Source: Halopseudomonas xinjiangensis (GTDB lineage Bacteria > Pseudomonadota > Gammaproteobacteria > Pseudomonadales > Pseudomonadaceae). Taken from it: a DNA stretch of 64,000 nt. The notes under the pieces are model-generated. The model did no database searches. It was not told where the DNA came from and was given only the letters and a program-made list of their open reading frames with translations. This document shows, one piece after another, positions 46,180 to 53,747 of this stretch. The translations under genes and the position numbers were made by a program. The stretch covers positions 2,232,001 through 2,296,000 of the forward strand of contig NZ_LT629736.1 in NCBI RefSeq assembly GCF_900104945.1. Direction: 5' to 3'. How positions within the stretch are numbered: the first letter of the stretch is position 1; each line of letters starts with the position of its first letter.

Positions 46180-47187
46180 CTACCAGCTGATCCCCAGTCC
46201 GAAACGATAGCGGATGTCATCGATATCGGCGTCCGTTGTGCTATCGGTATAGTCCCACTCGGTCAGCAGGTTGAGCGATGCCCAGCTGTTGAGCATGTAA
46301 CGCAAGCCCAGCTCGGTGTCGATGATGTACCGAACAGATGGGTCGCTGGGGATCAGCGTCTCGGCCCGGTGGAAGAGTTCGAACCGCTTGCCCAGCATGT
46401 ACCGCCTGAAGTCCCACTCCAGGCCCAATGCTTCGAACTCGCGCTCGGTACCGTCCCGTTCGACCATTTCGACGCGATCGATCCGCGCTGCCGTCTCGAA
46501 GCGGCTCAGCGTCGTGTTCCACCACTCGTAGCCCGGACCGATACCGAGCTGAGTGCGTCTGGATACCCAGCCGATCCGGTCGCGCTGGTAATTCCAGGCC
46601 GACTGCAAAAACCACTGCTCATCAAAGAACCAGCTCAGATCGTAGGAGGTTTGCCATAAATCGCGGTTTTTCACATCGTCGAGATAGTACCGTTCGAAAT
46701 TGCCCGCCAGCGAATGCCGCCAATCGCCGTGCCGCACCCGGGTTTTGCCACGCAGTGCCAGATCGCGTTCGTCAACCTGCCCTTCCTTGATGAACACCGC
46801 CACATCGGCGTTGCCTTCGAGCAACCAGTCCTTGATCAATGGCTGGGGGACCATCATCTGGTCAATCGAGCCCAGCGTGACTTCGTAGGCATCCGGCAGA
46901 CCATTGACCACCCGGATCTGACCGGGGACGGTAGATGGAAGAATGGAGAGGGCGCTTTCGGCCTGGTCTGCGCGCTTGACCAGCAGCGGCTGGTCACTTT
47001 CGAGGGTTCTGATGCGGTTCACATCGATGGTGACTTCGCCAGCGAATTCGGTGAAGACCACCAGTCGGCCCCTATCGAGTAATTCGATCCGTCCGGTTAT
47101 CCTGTCGCCGTTGTCCAGCCAGACGGTATCTGCGATGGCAAGCGGCGAAACGACCAGAGCCAGCGCGGCAAGTAGACGGTAAAACAT
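46180..47187 (-). CDS. DUF481 family outer-membrane protein
   Basis: 335 residues. A signal peptide (MFYRLLAALALVVSPLAIAD) is followed by a small domain of the salt-inducible type (VWLDNGDRITGRIELLDRGR, LVVFTEFAGEVTIDVNRIRT). The DUF481 beta-barrel region then runs to the C-terminus, which ends in an aromatic residue (YRFGLGISW) as outer-membrane barrels do. Function unknown. I start at 47187 with AAGG upstream; the longer open frame has no export signal. It converges with the SDR gene. Confidence 0.86.
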   Translation of the reverse strand: MFYRLLAALALVVSPLAIADTVWLDNGDRITGRIELLDRGRLVVFTEFAGEVTIDVNRIRTLESDQPLLVKRADQAESALSILPSTVPGQIRVVNGLPDAYEVTLGSIDQMMVPQPLIKDWLLEGNADVAVFIKEGQVDERDLALRGKTRVRHGDWRHSLAGNFERYYLDDVKNRDLWQTSYDLSWFFDEQWFLQSAWNYQRDRIGWVSRRTQLGIGPGYEWWNTTLSRFETAARIDRVEMVERDGTEREFEALGLEWDFRRYMLGKRFELFHRAETLIPSDPSVRYIIDTELGLRYMLNSWASLNLLTEWDYTDSTTDADIDDIRYRFGLGISW

Positions 47188-47230
47188 GGGACAACCTTGG
47201 GAGACCGATTCGAGAAGAGCGCCATTATCC

Positions 47231-47587
47231 ATGCCTGAGAGTCGATTACTACCCGCCTCACAGTCGGATTGCCGAACGGTATCCGACCCGGTCAAGGAGG
47301 CGTTCTGGGCAGCGCTCGCAAGCATTCCACACGGCCGAGTATGCAGCTACGGAACGCTTGCCCGATTGGCCGGACTTGGCCGCGGCGCGCGCCTCGCAGG
47401 CCGCTGGCTTGGCCAGCTACCGGAGGGCTCGTCGCTGCCCTGGCACAGGGTGGTCAACAGTCAGGGACGGCTTTCGTTACCCGCCGATTCGCCCGCCGGG
47501 CAGGAACAATTCGCACGGTTGACCGAGGAAGGCGTCAGCATTCGCAACCGCCGCATCGACATGAAACGCTACGGCTGGCCGGACTAA
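47231..47587 (+). CDS. Alkyltransferase-like protein (ATL, YbaZ type)
   Basis: 118 residues. DPVKEAFWAALASIPHGRVC, SYGTLARLAGLGRGARLAGR and LPWHRVVNSQGRLSLPA fit the MGMT C-terminal domain, but the active-site PCHRV is PWHRV here: the alkyl-accepting Cys is Trp. Such ATL proteins bind O6-alkylguanine and flag it for nucleotide excision repair instead of repairing it. The start is uncertain; an ATG at 47186 would overlap the DUF481 start on the opposite strand. It is 28 bases before ampG and may be co-transcribed. Confidence 0.88.
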   Translation: MPESRLLPASQSDCRTVSDPVKEAFWAALASIPHGRVCSYGTLARLAGLGRGARLAGRWLGQLPEGSSLPWHRVVNSQGRLSLPADSPAGQEQFARLTEEGVSIRNRRIDMKRYGWPD

Positions 47588-47615
47588 CCGGCTCGCCTCA
47601 CCTCACGGGATTTTT

Positions 47616-48986
47616 ATGACTGATAACCAGGCGGGTTCGGCGGACCTGCCAAGCGAAGGCTGGCAGGTCTACCTCAAGCCGCGCGTGATCGCCATGCTGT
47701 TCCTCGGCTTTTCCGCCGGCCTGCCATTACTGCTTGTGGGCGGCACTTTCAGCGCCTGGTTGCGGGATCTGGGCATTGAGCTATCGGCAATCGGGTTTCT
47801 CAGCTGGGTTGGCATGGCGTATTCGGTGAAGGTGCTGTGGGCGCCGATCATCGACCGAGCGCCCATTCCGCTGCTGTCGCGCCTGCTGGGTCGCCGCCGG
47901 GCCTGGATGCTACTGTCGCAGCTCATCATCATTCTCGCCCTCACCGGCATGGCTTTGAGCGATCCGCGGGAACACCTCGGCTTGGTTGCGCTGTTCGCGG
48001 TGATGACCGCCTTCGGCTCCGCCACTCAGGACATCGCCATCGATGCCTACCGGGTCGAGGCGGAAGCCAAGCACCGCCAGGCAGCAATGGCAGCTACTTA
48101 CGTGACCGGCTACCGCGTCGCGATTCTCGCTGCAGGGGCCGGGGCTTTGCACCTCGCGAGTCTCGATAGCTGGACGCTGGCCTACTTGACGATGGCCGTG
48201 CTGATGGGCGTCGGGGTAGCGACGACGCTGATCATAGCCGAACCGGCGGTGAGCATTTCGGAGTCAACCAACCGGATGGAAGCGCGGGTTCAACAGTACC
48301 TGGCACAGACGCGGCAGACCGGTTGGAAGCGCGACCTGACCGCCTGGTTCATCGGTGCGATGCTTTGCCCGTTTGCCGACTTCTTTCAACGCTACGGCAA
48401 GGCCGCGCTGCTCATTCTTGCCTTCATCGCCACGTTCCGTATCAGCGACATTTTCATGGGCGTCATGGCGAATCCGTTCTATCTGGACCTGGGGTTCACC
48501 AAGGCCGAGATCGCCAATATCGCAGCCGCCTTCGGTTTGGGCATGACTCTGGCGGGCGCAGCGCTCGGCGGCCTGCTCGTCGCGCGCTTCGGCATCGCAC
48601 CGATGCTGATCGCCACGGCCTTTATGGCGCCGGCGACTAACATTGCCTTCGCCTGGCTGGCCTATATTGGCCCCCAGAGCTACGGACTGGTACTGGCAAT
48701 CATCGCCGACAATATCACCGGCGGCCTGGCTATCTCGGTGTTCATCGCCTATCTCTCGAGTCTCACCAACACCGCCTACACCGCGACTCAGTACGCACTG
48801 TTCAGCTCATTGATGACTCTGCCCGGGCAGTTCGCTGCGGGCTTCACTGGCCTACTGGCCGCCAATGTCGGCTGGATCGGCTTCTTCACCATGACCGCCT
48901 TTACCGGCCTTCCGGCCATCGTACTGGCCTTCATGCTGTTGCGCTTCGCCCACCCCGACAAGGCGCGCCGGCCTGGGATCGACTGA
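47616..48986 (+). CDS. ampG: AmpG-type muropeptide permease (MFS)
   Basis: 456 residues with about 12-14 helices. VIAMLFLGFSAGLPLLLVGG, AWLRDLGIELSAIGFLSWVG, KVLWAPIIDRAPIPLLSRLL, TAFGSATQDIAIDAYRVEAE and FMGVMANPFYLDLGFTKAEI fit AmpG, which imports GlcNAc-anhydroMurNAc peptides for cell-wall recycling and so influences AmpR/AmpC induction. The same window holds ampD and ampE about 8 kb away. The neighbourhood matches the P. aeruginosa ampG locus as I recall it. A terminator follows. Confidence 0.9.
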   Translation: MTDNQAGSADLPSEGWQVYLKPRVIAMLFLGFSAGLPLLLVGGTFSAWLRDLGIELSAIGFLSWVGMAYSVKVLWAPIIDRAPIPLLSRLLGRRRAWMLLSQLIIILALTGMALSDPREHLGLVALFAVMTAFGSATQDIAIDAYRVEAEAKHRQAAMAATYVTGYRVAILAAGAGALHLASLDSWTLAYLTMAVLMGVGVATTLIIAEPAVSISESTNRMEARVQQYLAQTRQTGWKRDLTAWFIGAMLCPFADFFQRYGKAALLILAFIATFRISDIFMGVMANPFYLDLGFTKAEIANIAAAFGLGMTLAGAALGGLLVARFGIAPMLIATAFMAPATNIAFAWLAYIGPQSYGLVLAIIADNITGGLAISVFIAYLSSLTNTAYTATQYALFSSLMTLPGQFAAGFTGLLAANVGWIGFFTMTAFTGLPAIVLAFMLLRFAHPDKARRPGID

Positions 48987-48997
48987 TTCAGGCAAAA

Positions 48998-49023
48998 GAA
49001 AGGGCGCCCGAAGGCGCCCTTTC
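48998..49023. terminator. Bidirectional intrinsic terminator
   Basis: GAAAGGGCGCC-CGAA-GGCGCCCTTTC, a perfect 11-base stem between the convergent ampG and outer-membrane protein genes. Confidence 0.85.
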
Positions 49024-49039
49024 TCATTACGACGGTCGA

Positions 49040-49555
49040 TTAAAAGTTATAACCGATACCGACGCTGTAGAAGATCGCACCGTCATCGTAACGATCTTGT
49101 GCATCACTGGCGCTCTTGAAGAGGAACTGATATTCAGCCATCGCAGTGATGAAGGTGTTGTCCTGCACCCAGTATTTCACACCGAGCTCCGGACCACCCA
49201 TGAAGGTCTCATCGACCTGCTCACCGTAGATACCACCAATGCTGGCGCCGATGAACGGACGAGCCGGACCTGTGCCGAACATGTAGTCATAAAATACGCG
49301 GGTCGAGCCGTCGAAATTGACGTTATCGCCTTCGTTGTCGCGGGCATTGATGGTTTGACGAACACCCCAAAGCGAGCTCTCGCTCAGATATTGACCCCAG
49401 CTACCCTGGACGGACAGCACGGTGCTGTCGAAGTCCTTGTCGCTGCTGCCGGCACCGCTCAAGGTGATTTCCTGGCCACCGGTCATTGGTTCGGCCATTG
49501 CCATGGCGGGGACCATCGCGGCGACGAGCAAAGATGTTTTGAAAAGTTTTTTCAT
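49040..49555 (-). CDS. Small outer-membrane beta-barrel protein
   Basis: 171 residues. Signal peptide MKKLFKTSLLVAAMVPAMAM then AEP. The mature part alternates polar and aromatic residues (STVLSVQGSWGQYLSESSLW, RVFYDYMFGTGPARPFIGAS, GVKYWVQDNTFITAMAEYQF) and ends in YSVGIGYNF with the terminal Phe of barrel proteins. It looks like an eight-stranded OmpW/OmpX-sized barrel. Function unknown. I chose the ATG at 49555 for the signal peptide and the upstream AGAGGGG. Confidence 0.82.
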   Translation of the reverse strand: MKKLFKTSLLVAAMVPAMAMAEPMTGGQEITLSGAGSSDKDFDSTVLSVQGSWGQYLSESSLWGVRQTINARDNEGDNVNFDGSTRVFYDYMFGTGPARPFIGASIGGIYGEQVDETFMGGPELGVKYWVQDNTFITAMAEYQFLFKSASDAQDRYDDGAIFYSVGIGYNF

Positions 49556-49684
49556 GAGGTTGCCCCTCTCACTATTGATTGGTAGGCGCGATACCGATTG
49601 CATCGCTGTACCAAGTGACAAGCCTCATGCTGACCCGTTCAACGTTTTGTTGACGTTTTCTGACAAACGTACCAAATAACGCCA

Positions 49685-49710
49685 AAAAACCCAGCTAAGG
49701 CTGGGTTTTT
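49685..49710. terminator. Intrinsic terminator (symmetrical)
   Basis: A-run, CCCAGC-TAAG-GCTGGG, T-run, about 20 bases after the mscS stop on the minus strand; it would end the mscS transcript and isolates the barrel gene. Confidence 0.88.
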
Positions 49711-49729
49711 ATTGAAATTGTTTCTGAAT

Positions 49730-50575
49730 CTACCGCGTCTCCACGCTGCTTTCTGCGACAACATGCACAGTGCGTTGAGGGAATGGAATGGTTATCCCCT
49801 CCTCATCGAACCGTTCCTTGGCCAGTTCGATGACGCTCCAGTAAATGCTCCAGTAGTCATCGGTCTTCGCCCACATTCGCAGGGAAAGATTGACCGAGTT
49901 GTCACCTAGCGCCACCAGCCAGACCACCGGCTCAGGATCCTTCAACACGCGCTCGTCGGCATGAGCGAGGGCGAGCAGGATCTCGCGCGCCTGCTTGATG
50001 CTGTCACCGTAATCGATGCCGATATTCAGGTCCACACGGCGCGTCGGCTGGCGTGAATAGTTGATCACATTCCCATTGGACAGGCTGCCGTTGGGCACGA
50101 TGATGGTCTTGTTGTCCGGCGTTTTCAGTACGGTGTGGAAGATCTGGATGCTGTCCACCGTGCCGGCGACGCCCTGCGCCTCGATATATTCTCCCGCCCG
50201 GAACGGACGCAGCATCAGGATCAGCATTCCGCCGGCGAAGTTCGCCAGGCTGCCTTGCAGGGCGAGGCCCACCGCGAGACCGGCTGCGCCGATCAGGGCA
50301 ATGAACGACGTGGTCTCGACCCCGATCATGCCGGCGACACTGACAATGAGCAGGACCTTCAATCCCACGCCGATCAGCGCGCCAATGAAACCGTGCAGGG
50401 TCCTGTCGACGGTACGCCTCTCCAGCAGCATCTGCGCTGCCGAAGTGATCCTGCCAATGACCCACCAGCCTACCAACAGCGTGATCAGCGCCAGCAATGC
50501 CTGGCTTCCGTATTGCAGCACCAGAGGCAGCCAGGCCTCCTGCAGCTCCTCTAACTGGATGATTACATCATTCAT
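49730..50575 (-). CDS. mscS: Small-conductance mechanosensitive channel, MscS family
   Basis: 281 residues. Three N-terminal helices, with the pore helix TM3 seen as AAGLAVGLALQGSLANFAGG. The conserved MLRPFRAGEYIEAQGVAGTV and TPDNKTIIVPNGSLSNGNVI of the MscS beta domain follow, then a cytoplasmic alpha/beta cage. It opens under membrane tension to release solutes in hypo-osmotic shock. The C-terminus is short, like E. coli MscS. It lies upstream of the terminator and 38 bases after yajQ in the same direction, so it may share that transcript. Confidence 0.95.
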   Translation of the reverse strand: MNDVIIQLEELQEAWLPLVLQYGSQALLALITLLVGWWVIGRITSAAQMLLERRTVDRTLHGFIGALIGVGLKVLLIVSVAGMIGVETTSFIALIGAAGLAVGLALQGSLANFAGGMLILMLRPFRAGEYIEAQGVAGTVDSIQIFHTVLKTPDNKTIIVPNGSLSNGNVINYSRQPTRRVDLNIGIDYGDSIKQAREILLALAHADERVLKDPEPVVWLVALGDNSVNLSLRMWAKTDDYWSIYWSVIELAKERFDEEGITIPFPQRTVHVVAESSVETR

Positions 50576-50613
50576 CAGACTTCCCTTTTATTGCCTGGCT
50601 TCCTGAAGCGGCA

Positions 50614-51099
50614 CTAGTCGCGGAAATTGTTGAACTGCAGCGGCATGTCCAGCTCAGCGCCGCGCAACAGCGCCATCGCTTCCTGCAGATCGTCCCGCTT
50701 CTTGCCGGTGACTCGCACCTGCTCGCCTTGGATCGCCGCCTGAACCTTGATCTTGGATTCCTTGATGCGCGCGACGATTTTCTTCGCCAGCTCCTTGTCG
50801 ATGCCCTCGCGGAGCACGACATCCTGCTTGACCTGCTTGCCCGAGGCATAGGCGTCCTTGACCTCCATGCACTGGATGTCGATCTTGCGCTTGGCCAGGT
50901 TGAGCTTGAGTATCTCCAGCATCTGCTCGAGCTGGAAATCGGAGTCGGCGGTGATGGTGACGGTGAGCTCCTTTTCCTTGAATTCGAACTCGCCCTTGCC
51001 GCGCAGATCGTAGCGCCGCTCGAGCTCTTTCATCGCGTTATCAACGGCGTTGGTGACTTCGTGTTTGTCCAGTTCGGACACCACATCGAAAGAAGGCAT
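50614..51099 (-). CDS. YajQ-family nucleotide-binding protein
   Basis: 161 residues. [60 protein letters not shown] and the C-terminal [20 protein letters not shown] are the YajQ pattern. Homologues bind nucleotides, and in Xanthomonas and Pseudomonas bind cyclic di-GMP and affect virulence or motility genes. Divergent from the response-regulator gene, and probably transcribed with mscS. Confidence 0.94.
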   Translation of the reverse strand: MPSFDVVSELDKHEVTNAVDNAMKELERRYDLRGKGEFEFKEKELTVTITADSDFQLEQMLEILKLNLAKRKIDIQCMEVKDAYASGKQVKQDVVLREGIDKELAKKIVARIKESKIKVQAAIQGEQVRVTGKKRDDLQEAMALLRGAELDMPLQFNNFRD

Positions 51100-51208
51100 A
51101 AGTTACCCCTGATTTAATGTTTTTTTATGACCCAACCAGCAAAAGAACGGATATGCTCGTGGCATTATAACGACATTTGCCAGAGACCAAGCTGCAGGGA
51201 GCAAAGCT

Positions 51209-52174
51209 ATGCCCAACCCACAACTCAGCATCATGGTGGTGGACGATACCAAGTTCAGTAGTGCGGTCATAGGTCACAACCTGACCCAGGCCGGCTACCA
51301 GGACATCCGTTTCGCCAGCTCAGCGATGGACGCGCTGGCGATGCATGAACAGCGTCCGGCAAGCGTGATGGTGGCCGACTGGCTGATGCCTGAGATGGAC
51401 GGGCTCGAGTTGACCACTCGAGTGCGGCAGGCCGATGAGCAGAGCGGGCATTACACCTATGTAGTGCTGCTGACCGCACGCGAAGGCGACAATGTTCTGG
51501 GCGAAGCCTTCGACCGCGGCGTTGACGATTTCATCAGCAAATCCTCCATGAGCGAGCAACTGCTGCCGCGCATTTTCGCTGCCGACCGCACGACCCAGCT
51601 GATCAACCGCCTGCTTGACGAAAATCGCCTGCTGGCCAGCAACAACGCTCAGCTCGAATCGCACAACATGGTCGACAGCCTCACCGCGCTGGGCAACCGG
51701 CGTTATCTGCTCCAGCGCCTGGAAGATGCCATTCGCAGCATCGATACGCGCGGCGGAGCCTGCTGCATTCTGGTGCTCGGAGTGCAGAATCTGGATGAAA
51801 TGGGAGGCCGCTTCGGCGAAGCCGTTCAAAGCGAACTGATGCGCGGGATTGCCCGTCGCCTCCAGCAATTGGTTCGCCCGACCGACGTGATTGCGCGGGT
51901 CGGCTCCAACTCCTTCGCCATCGTCACGCTTGCCGATGATCCCCATGACTGCAAACCGCAAAGCTTCCGCCGCCTGCACGACGGGTTGAACCTCAAGGCG
52001 TTCAAGACCAGCGAAGGATACCTCTCGGTGCGAGCCGGCATGGCCGTCGGCTCGGTCAATTCCCATCAGGACCTGCCGGAGGCAGAACAGTTGCTCAGCT
52101 CCGTCGAGCAACATCTCGAAGAAGCCTACGCGACCAACCTGATCACCGAAGTGCGTCGACCACTTACCGCCTGA
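51209..52174 (+). CDS. Response regulator with degenerate GGDEF domain
   Basis: 321 residues. Receiver: MVVDDTKFSSAVIGHNLTQA, acceptor Asp57 in VMVADWLMPEMDGLEL, Lys in DDFISKSSMSEQ. A GGDEF-fold domain follows (MVDSLTALGNRRYLLQRLED), but the signature GGDEF is GSNSF (ARVGSNSFAIVTL). The catalytic Asp/Glu pair is thus absent and the protein should not make cyclic di-GMP. It may bind nucleotide or act by protein contact. A homologue of this form lies beside yajQ in P. aeruginosa as I recall. The stop shares one base with the panE ATG (TGATG). Confidence 0.9.
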   Translation: MPNPQLSIMVVDDTKFSSAVIGHNLTQAGYQDIRFASSAMDALAMHEQRPASVMVADWLMPEMDGLELTTRVRQADEQSGHYTYVVLLTAREGDNVLGEAFDRGVDDFISKSSMSEQLLPRIFAADRTTQLINRLLDENRLLASNNAQLESHNMVDSLTALGNRRYLLQRLEDAIRSIDTRGGACCILVLGVQNLDEMGGRFGEAVQSELMRGIARRLQQLVRPTDVIARVGSNSFAIVTLADDPHDCKPQSFRRLHDGLNLKAFKTSEGYLSVRAGMAVGSVNSHQDLPEAEQLLSSVEQHLEEAYATNLITEVRRPLTA

Positions 52175-53088
52175 TGTTTCACGTTCTCGGCGCCGGCAGC
52201 CTGGGCCTGTTGTGGGCTGCCAGGCTCGCTTGCGCCGGCATTGAATGCCGCCTCATTCTTCGCGACCAGACTGCCCTCTCCGCCTGGGAGGCAGCAGGCT
52301 CGTGCCTGACGTTGCGTCAAGCCGAGGGCGATCAGCGCTTTACCGTACCCGCAGAACTGGCAGACCAGGGCGAACCCATCCACAGATTGGTGGTGGCGAC
52401 CAAGGCCTATGCCGTCACCGATGCGCTGGACAGCGTCGCCACCCGACTAGGTCCTGGCAGCGAGGTTCTGCTACTACAGAACGGGCTCGGCTCACAGCAG
52501 GCAGCCAACGACGCGTTGCCCTTACAGCGAGTCCTGTATGCCAGCGTGACCGACGGCGCCTGGCTAGCTGATCGATGTACTGTCGTCTGGGCTGGAAGAG
52601 GCCTGACCCGCATGGGTGATCCCCGGCACGGCACCCCGCCAGGCTGGGTGGAAGACCTGCAAGCTGCCGGCATCGCTTGCCAGTGGGAAGTCGACATTCT
52701 GCCGGTGCTCTGGGAGAAGCTTGCGGTCAATTGTGCGATCAACCCATTCACCGCGCTGCACGATTGCGCGAACGGCGAGGTGCTCGCCTTGGCTGGCGCG
52801 CGGCTGCCTGACCTGCTCCTCGAGCTGCAGACACTGCTTTCCAGCCAGCACATGGATCACGTCGCCGAGCCACTCCCCGCTACGGTCATGGATGTCATCG
52901 CGCGCACTGCCGGCAACAGCTCATCGATGCGCCAGGACCTGGCAGCCGGGCGCCGTACCGAAATCGACTACCTGCTAGGTTTCGCCTGTCGCAGCGCTCG
53001 ATCAGCCCAGTTGCAGCTACCACAGCTGGAACGGCTATATGCGGAGCTGCTTGCACTACTCGCCTCCCGCGACCTCCCGGTCAGCTGA
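52174..53088 (+). CDS. panE: 2-dehydropantoate 2-reductase
   Basis: 304 residues. FHVLGAGSLGLLWAARLACA is the NADP Rossmann motif. VVATKAYAVTDALDSV, LLLQNGLGSQQAANDALPL and the catalytic Lys in VLWEKLAVNCAINPFTALHD are family-specific. It reduces ketopantoate to pantoate in vitamin B5/CoA synthesis. The ATG overlaps the preceding stop by one base, so translation is coupled to the degenerate GGDEF regulator. Confidence 0.94.
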   Translation: MFHVLGAGSLGLLWAARLACAGIECRLILRDQTALSAWEAAGSCLTLRQAEGDQRFTVPAELADQGEPIHRLVVATKAYAVTDALDSVATRLGPGSEVLLLQNGLGSQQAANDALPLQRVLYASVTDGAWLADRCTVVWAGRGLTRMGDPRHGTPPGWVEDLQAAGIACQWEVDILPVLWEKLAVNCAINPFTALHDCANGEVLALAGARLPDLLLELQTLLSSQHMDHVAEPLPATVMDVIARTAGNSSSMRQDLAAGRRTEIDYLLGFACRSARSAQLQLPQLERLYAELLALLASRDLPVS

Positions 53089-53159
53089 AGAGCTAGGCGC
53101 GCCAGCGGTTTATCGCTAGTCTTGCGCTTTGCACCATCCAGGCACCGGAGAAAGCGAAC

Positions 53160-53735
53160 ATGGGGTATCGACTCAGCAAGGTATACACGCGTACCGGCGA
53201 CGCTGGTGAAACCGGCCTGGCCGATGGTCGGCGGCTGGGCAAGGATCATCCGCGGGTTGAAGCCATGGGCAGCGTGGATGAACTGAACAGTCAGATTGGC
53301 ATGATGCTCGCGATACTCCAGCAGCATCCTGAACTGGAACCGCTGTGCCACACGCTCGGCCCGGTGCAGCATCGGCTTTTCGATCTGGGCGGGGAGTTGG
53401 CCGTACCCGGCCAGCAAATCATCGATGCAACCGACGTAACCGCACTGGAAGCCGAGATCGACCATTACAACGCCGATCTGGAACCCTTGAAGAATTTCAT
53501 CCTGCCTGGCGGCTCGCACGGCATCGCCCTGGCGCATCTGGCGCGCAGCGTCTGCCGCCGCGCAGAGCGACGGTATTTGACGTTAGCGGCATTAGAGGAT
53601 GTGAATCAGCAGGCGAGGATCTATCTGAATCGGTTGTCTGATCTGCTGTTCGTCATGGCGCGTACCATTGCCCGACTGCAGGACACCCCGGAGGTACTCT
53701 GGCAACCCAAGCCTCGCCCCGGCGGGCAAGGCTGA
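53160..53735 (+). CDS. Cob(I)alamin adenosyltransferase, PduO type
   Basis: 191 residues. KVYTRTGDAGETGLADGRRL is the ATP-binding N-terminus of PduO-type enzymes; VDELNSQIGMMLAILQQH and CRRAERRYLTLAALEDVNQQ carry the conserved Arg/Asn. It adenosylates cobalamin to the coenzyme form. No B12 riboswitch fits in the 71 bases upstream. It lies with panE in one direction and is unlinked to other cobalamin genes in the window. Confidence 0.95.
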   Translation: MGYRLSKVYTRTGDAGETGLADGRRLGKDHPRVEAMGSVDELNSQIGMMLAILQQHPELEPLCHTLGPVQHRLFDLGGELAVPGQQIIDATDVTALEAEIDHYNADLEPLKNFILPGGSHGIALAHLARSVCRRAERRYLTLAALEDVNQQARIYLNRLSDLLFVMARTIARLQDTPEVLWQPKPRPGGQG

Positions 53736-53747
53736 GCTGCGAGTCGA

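Noticed and set aside
53089-53159. Cobalamin riboswitch before the adenosyltransferase
   Set aside because: Only 71 bases are available and no B12-box-like sequence is present.
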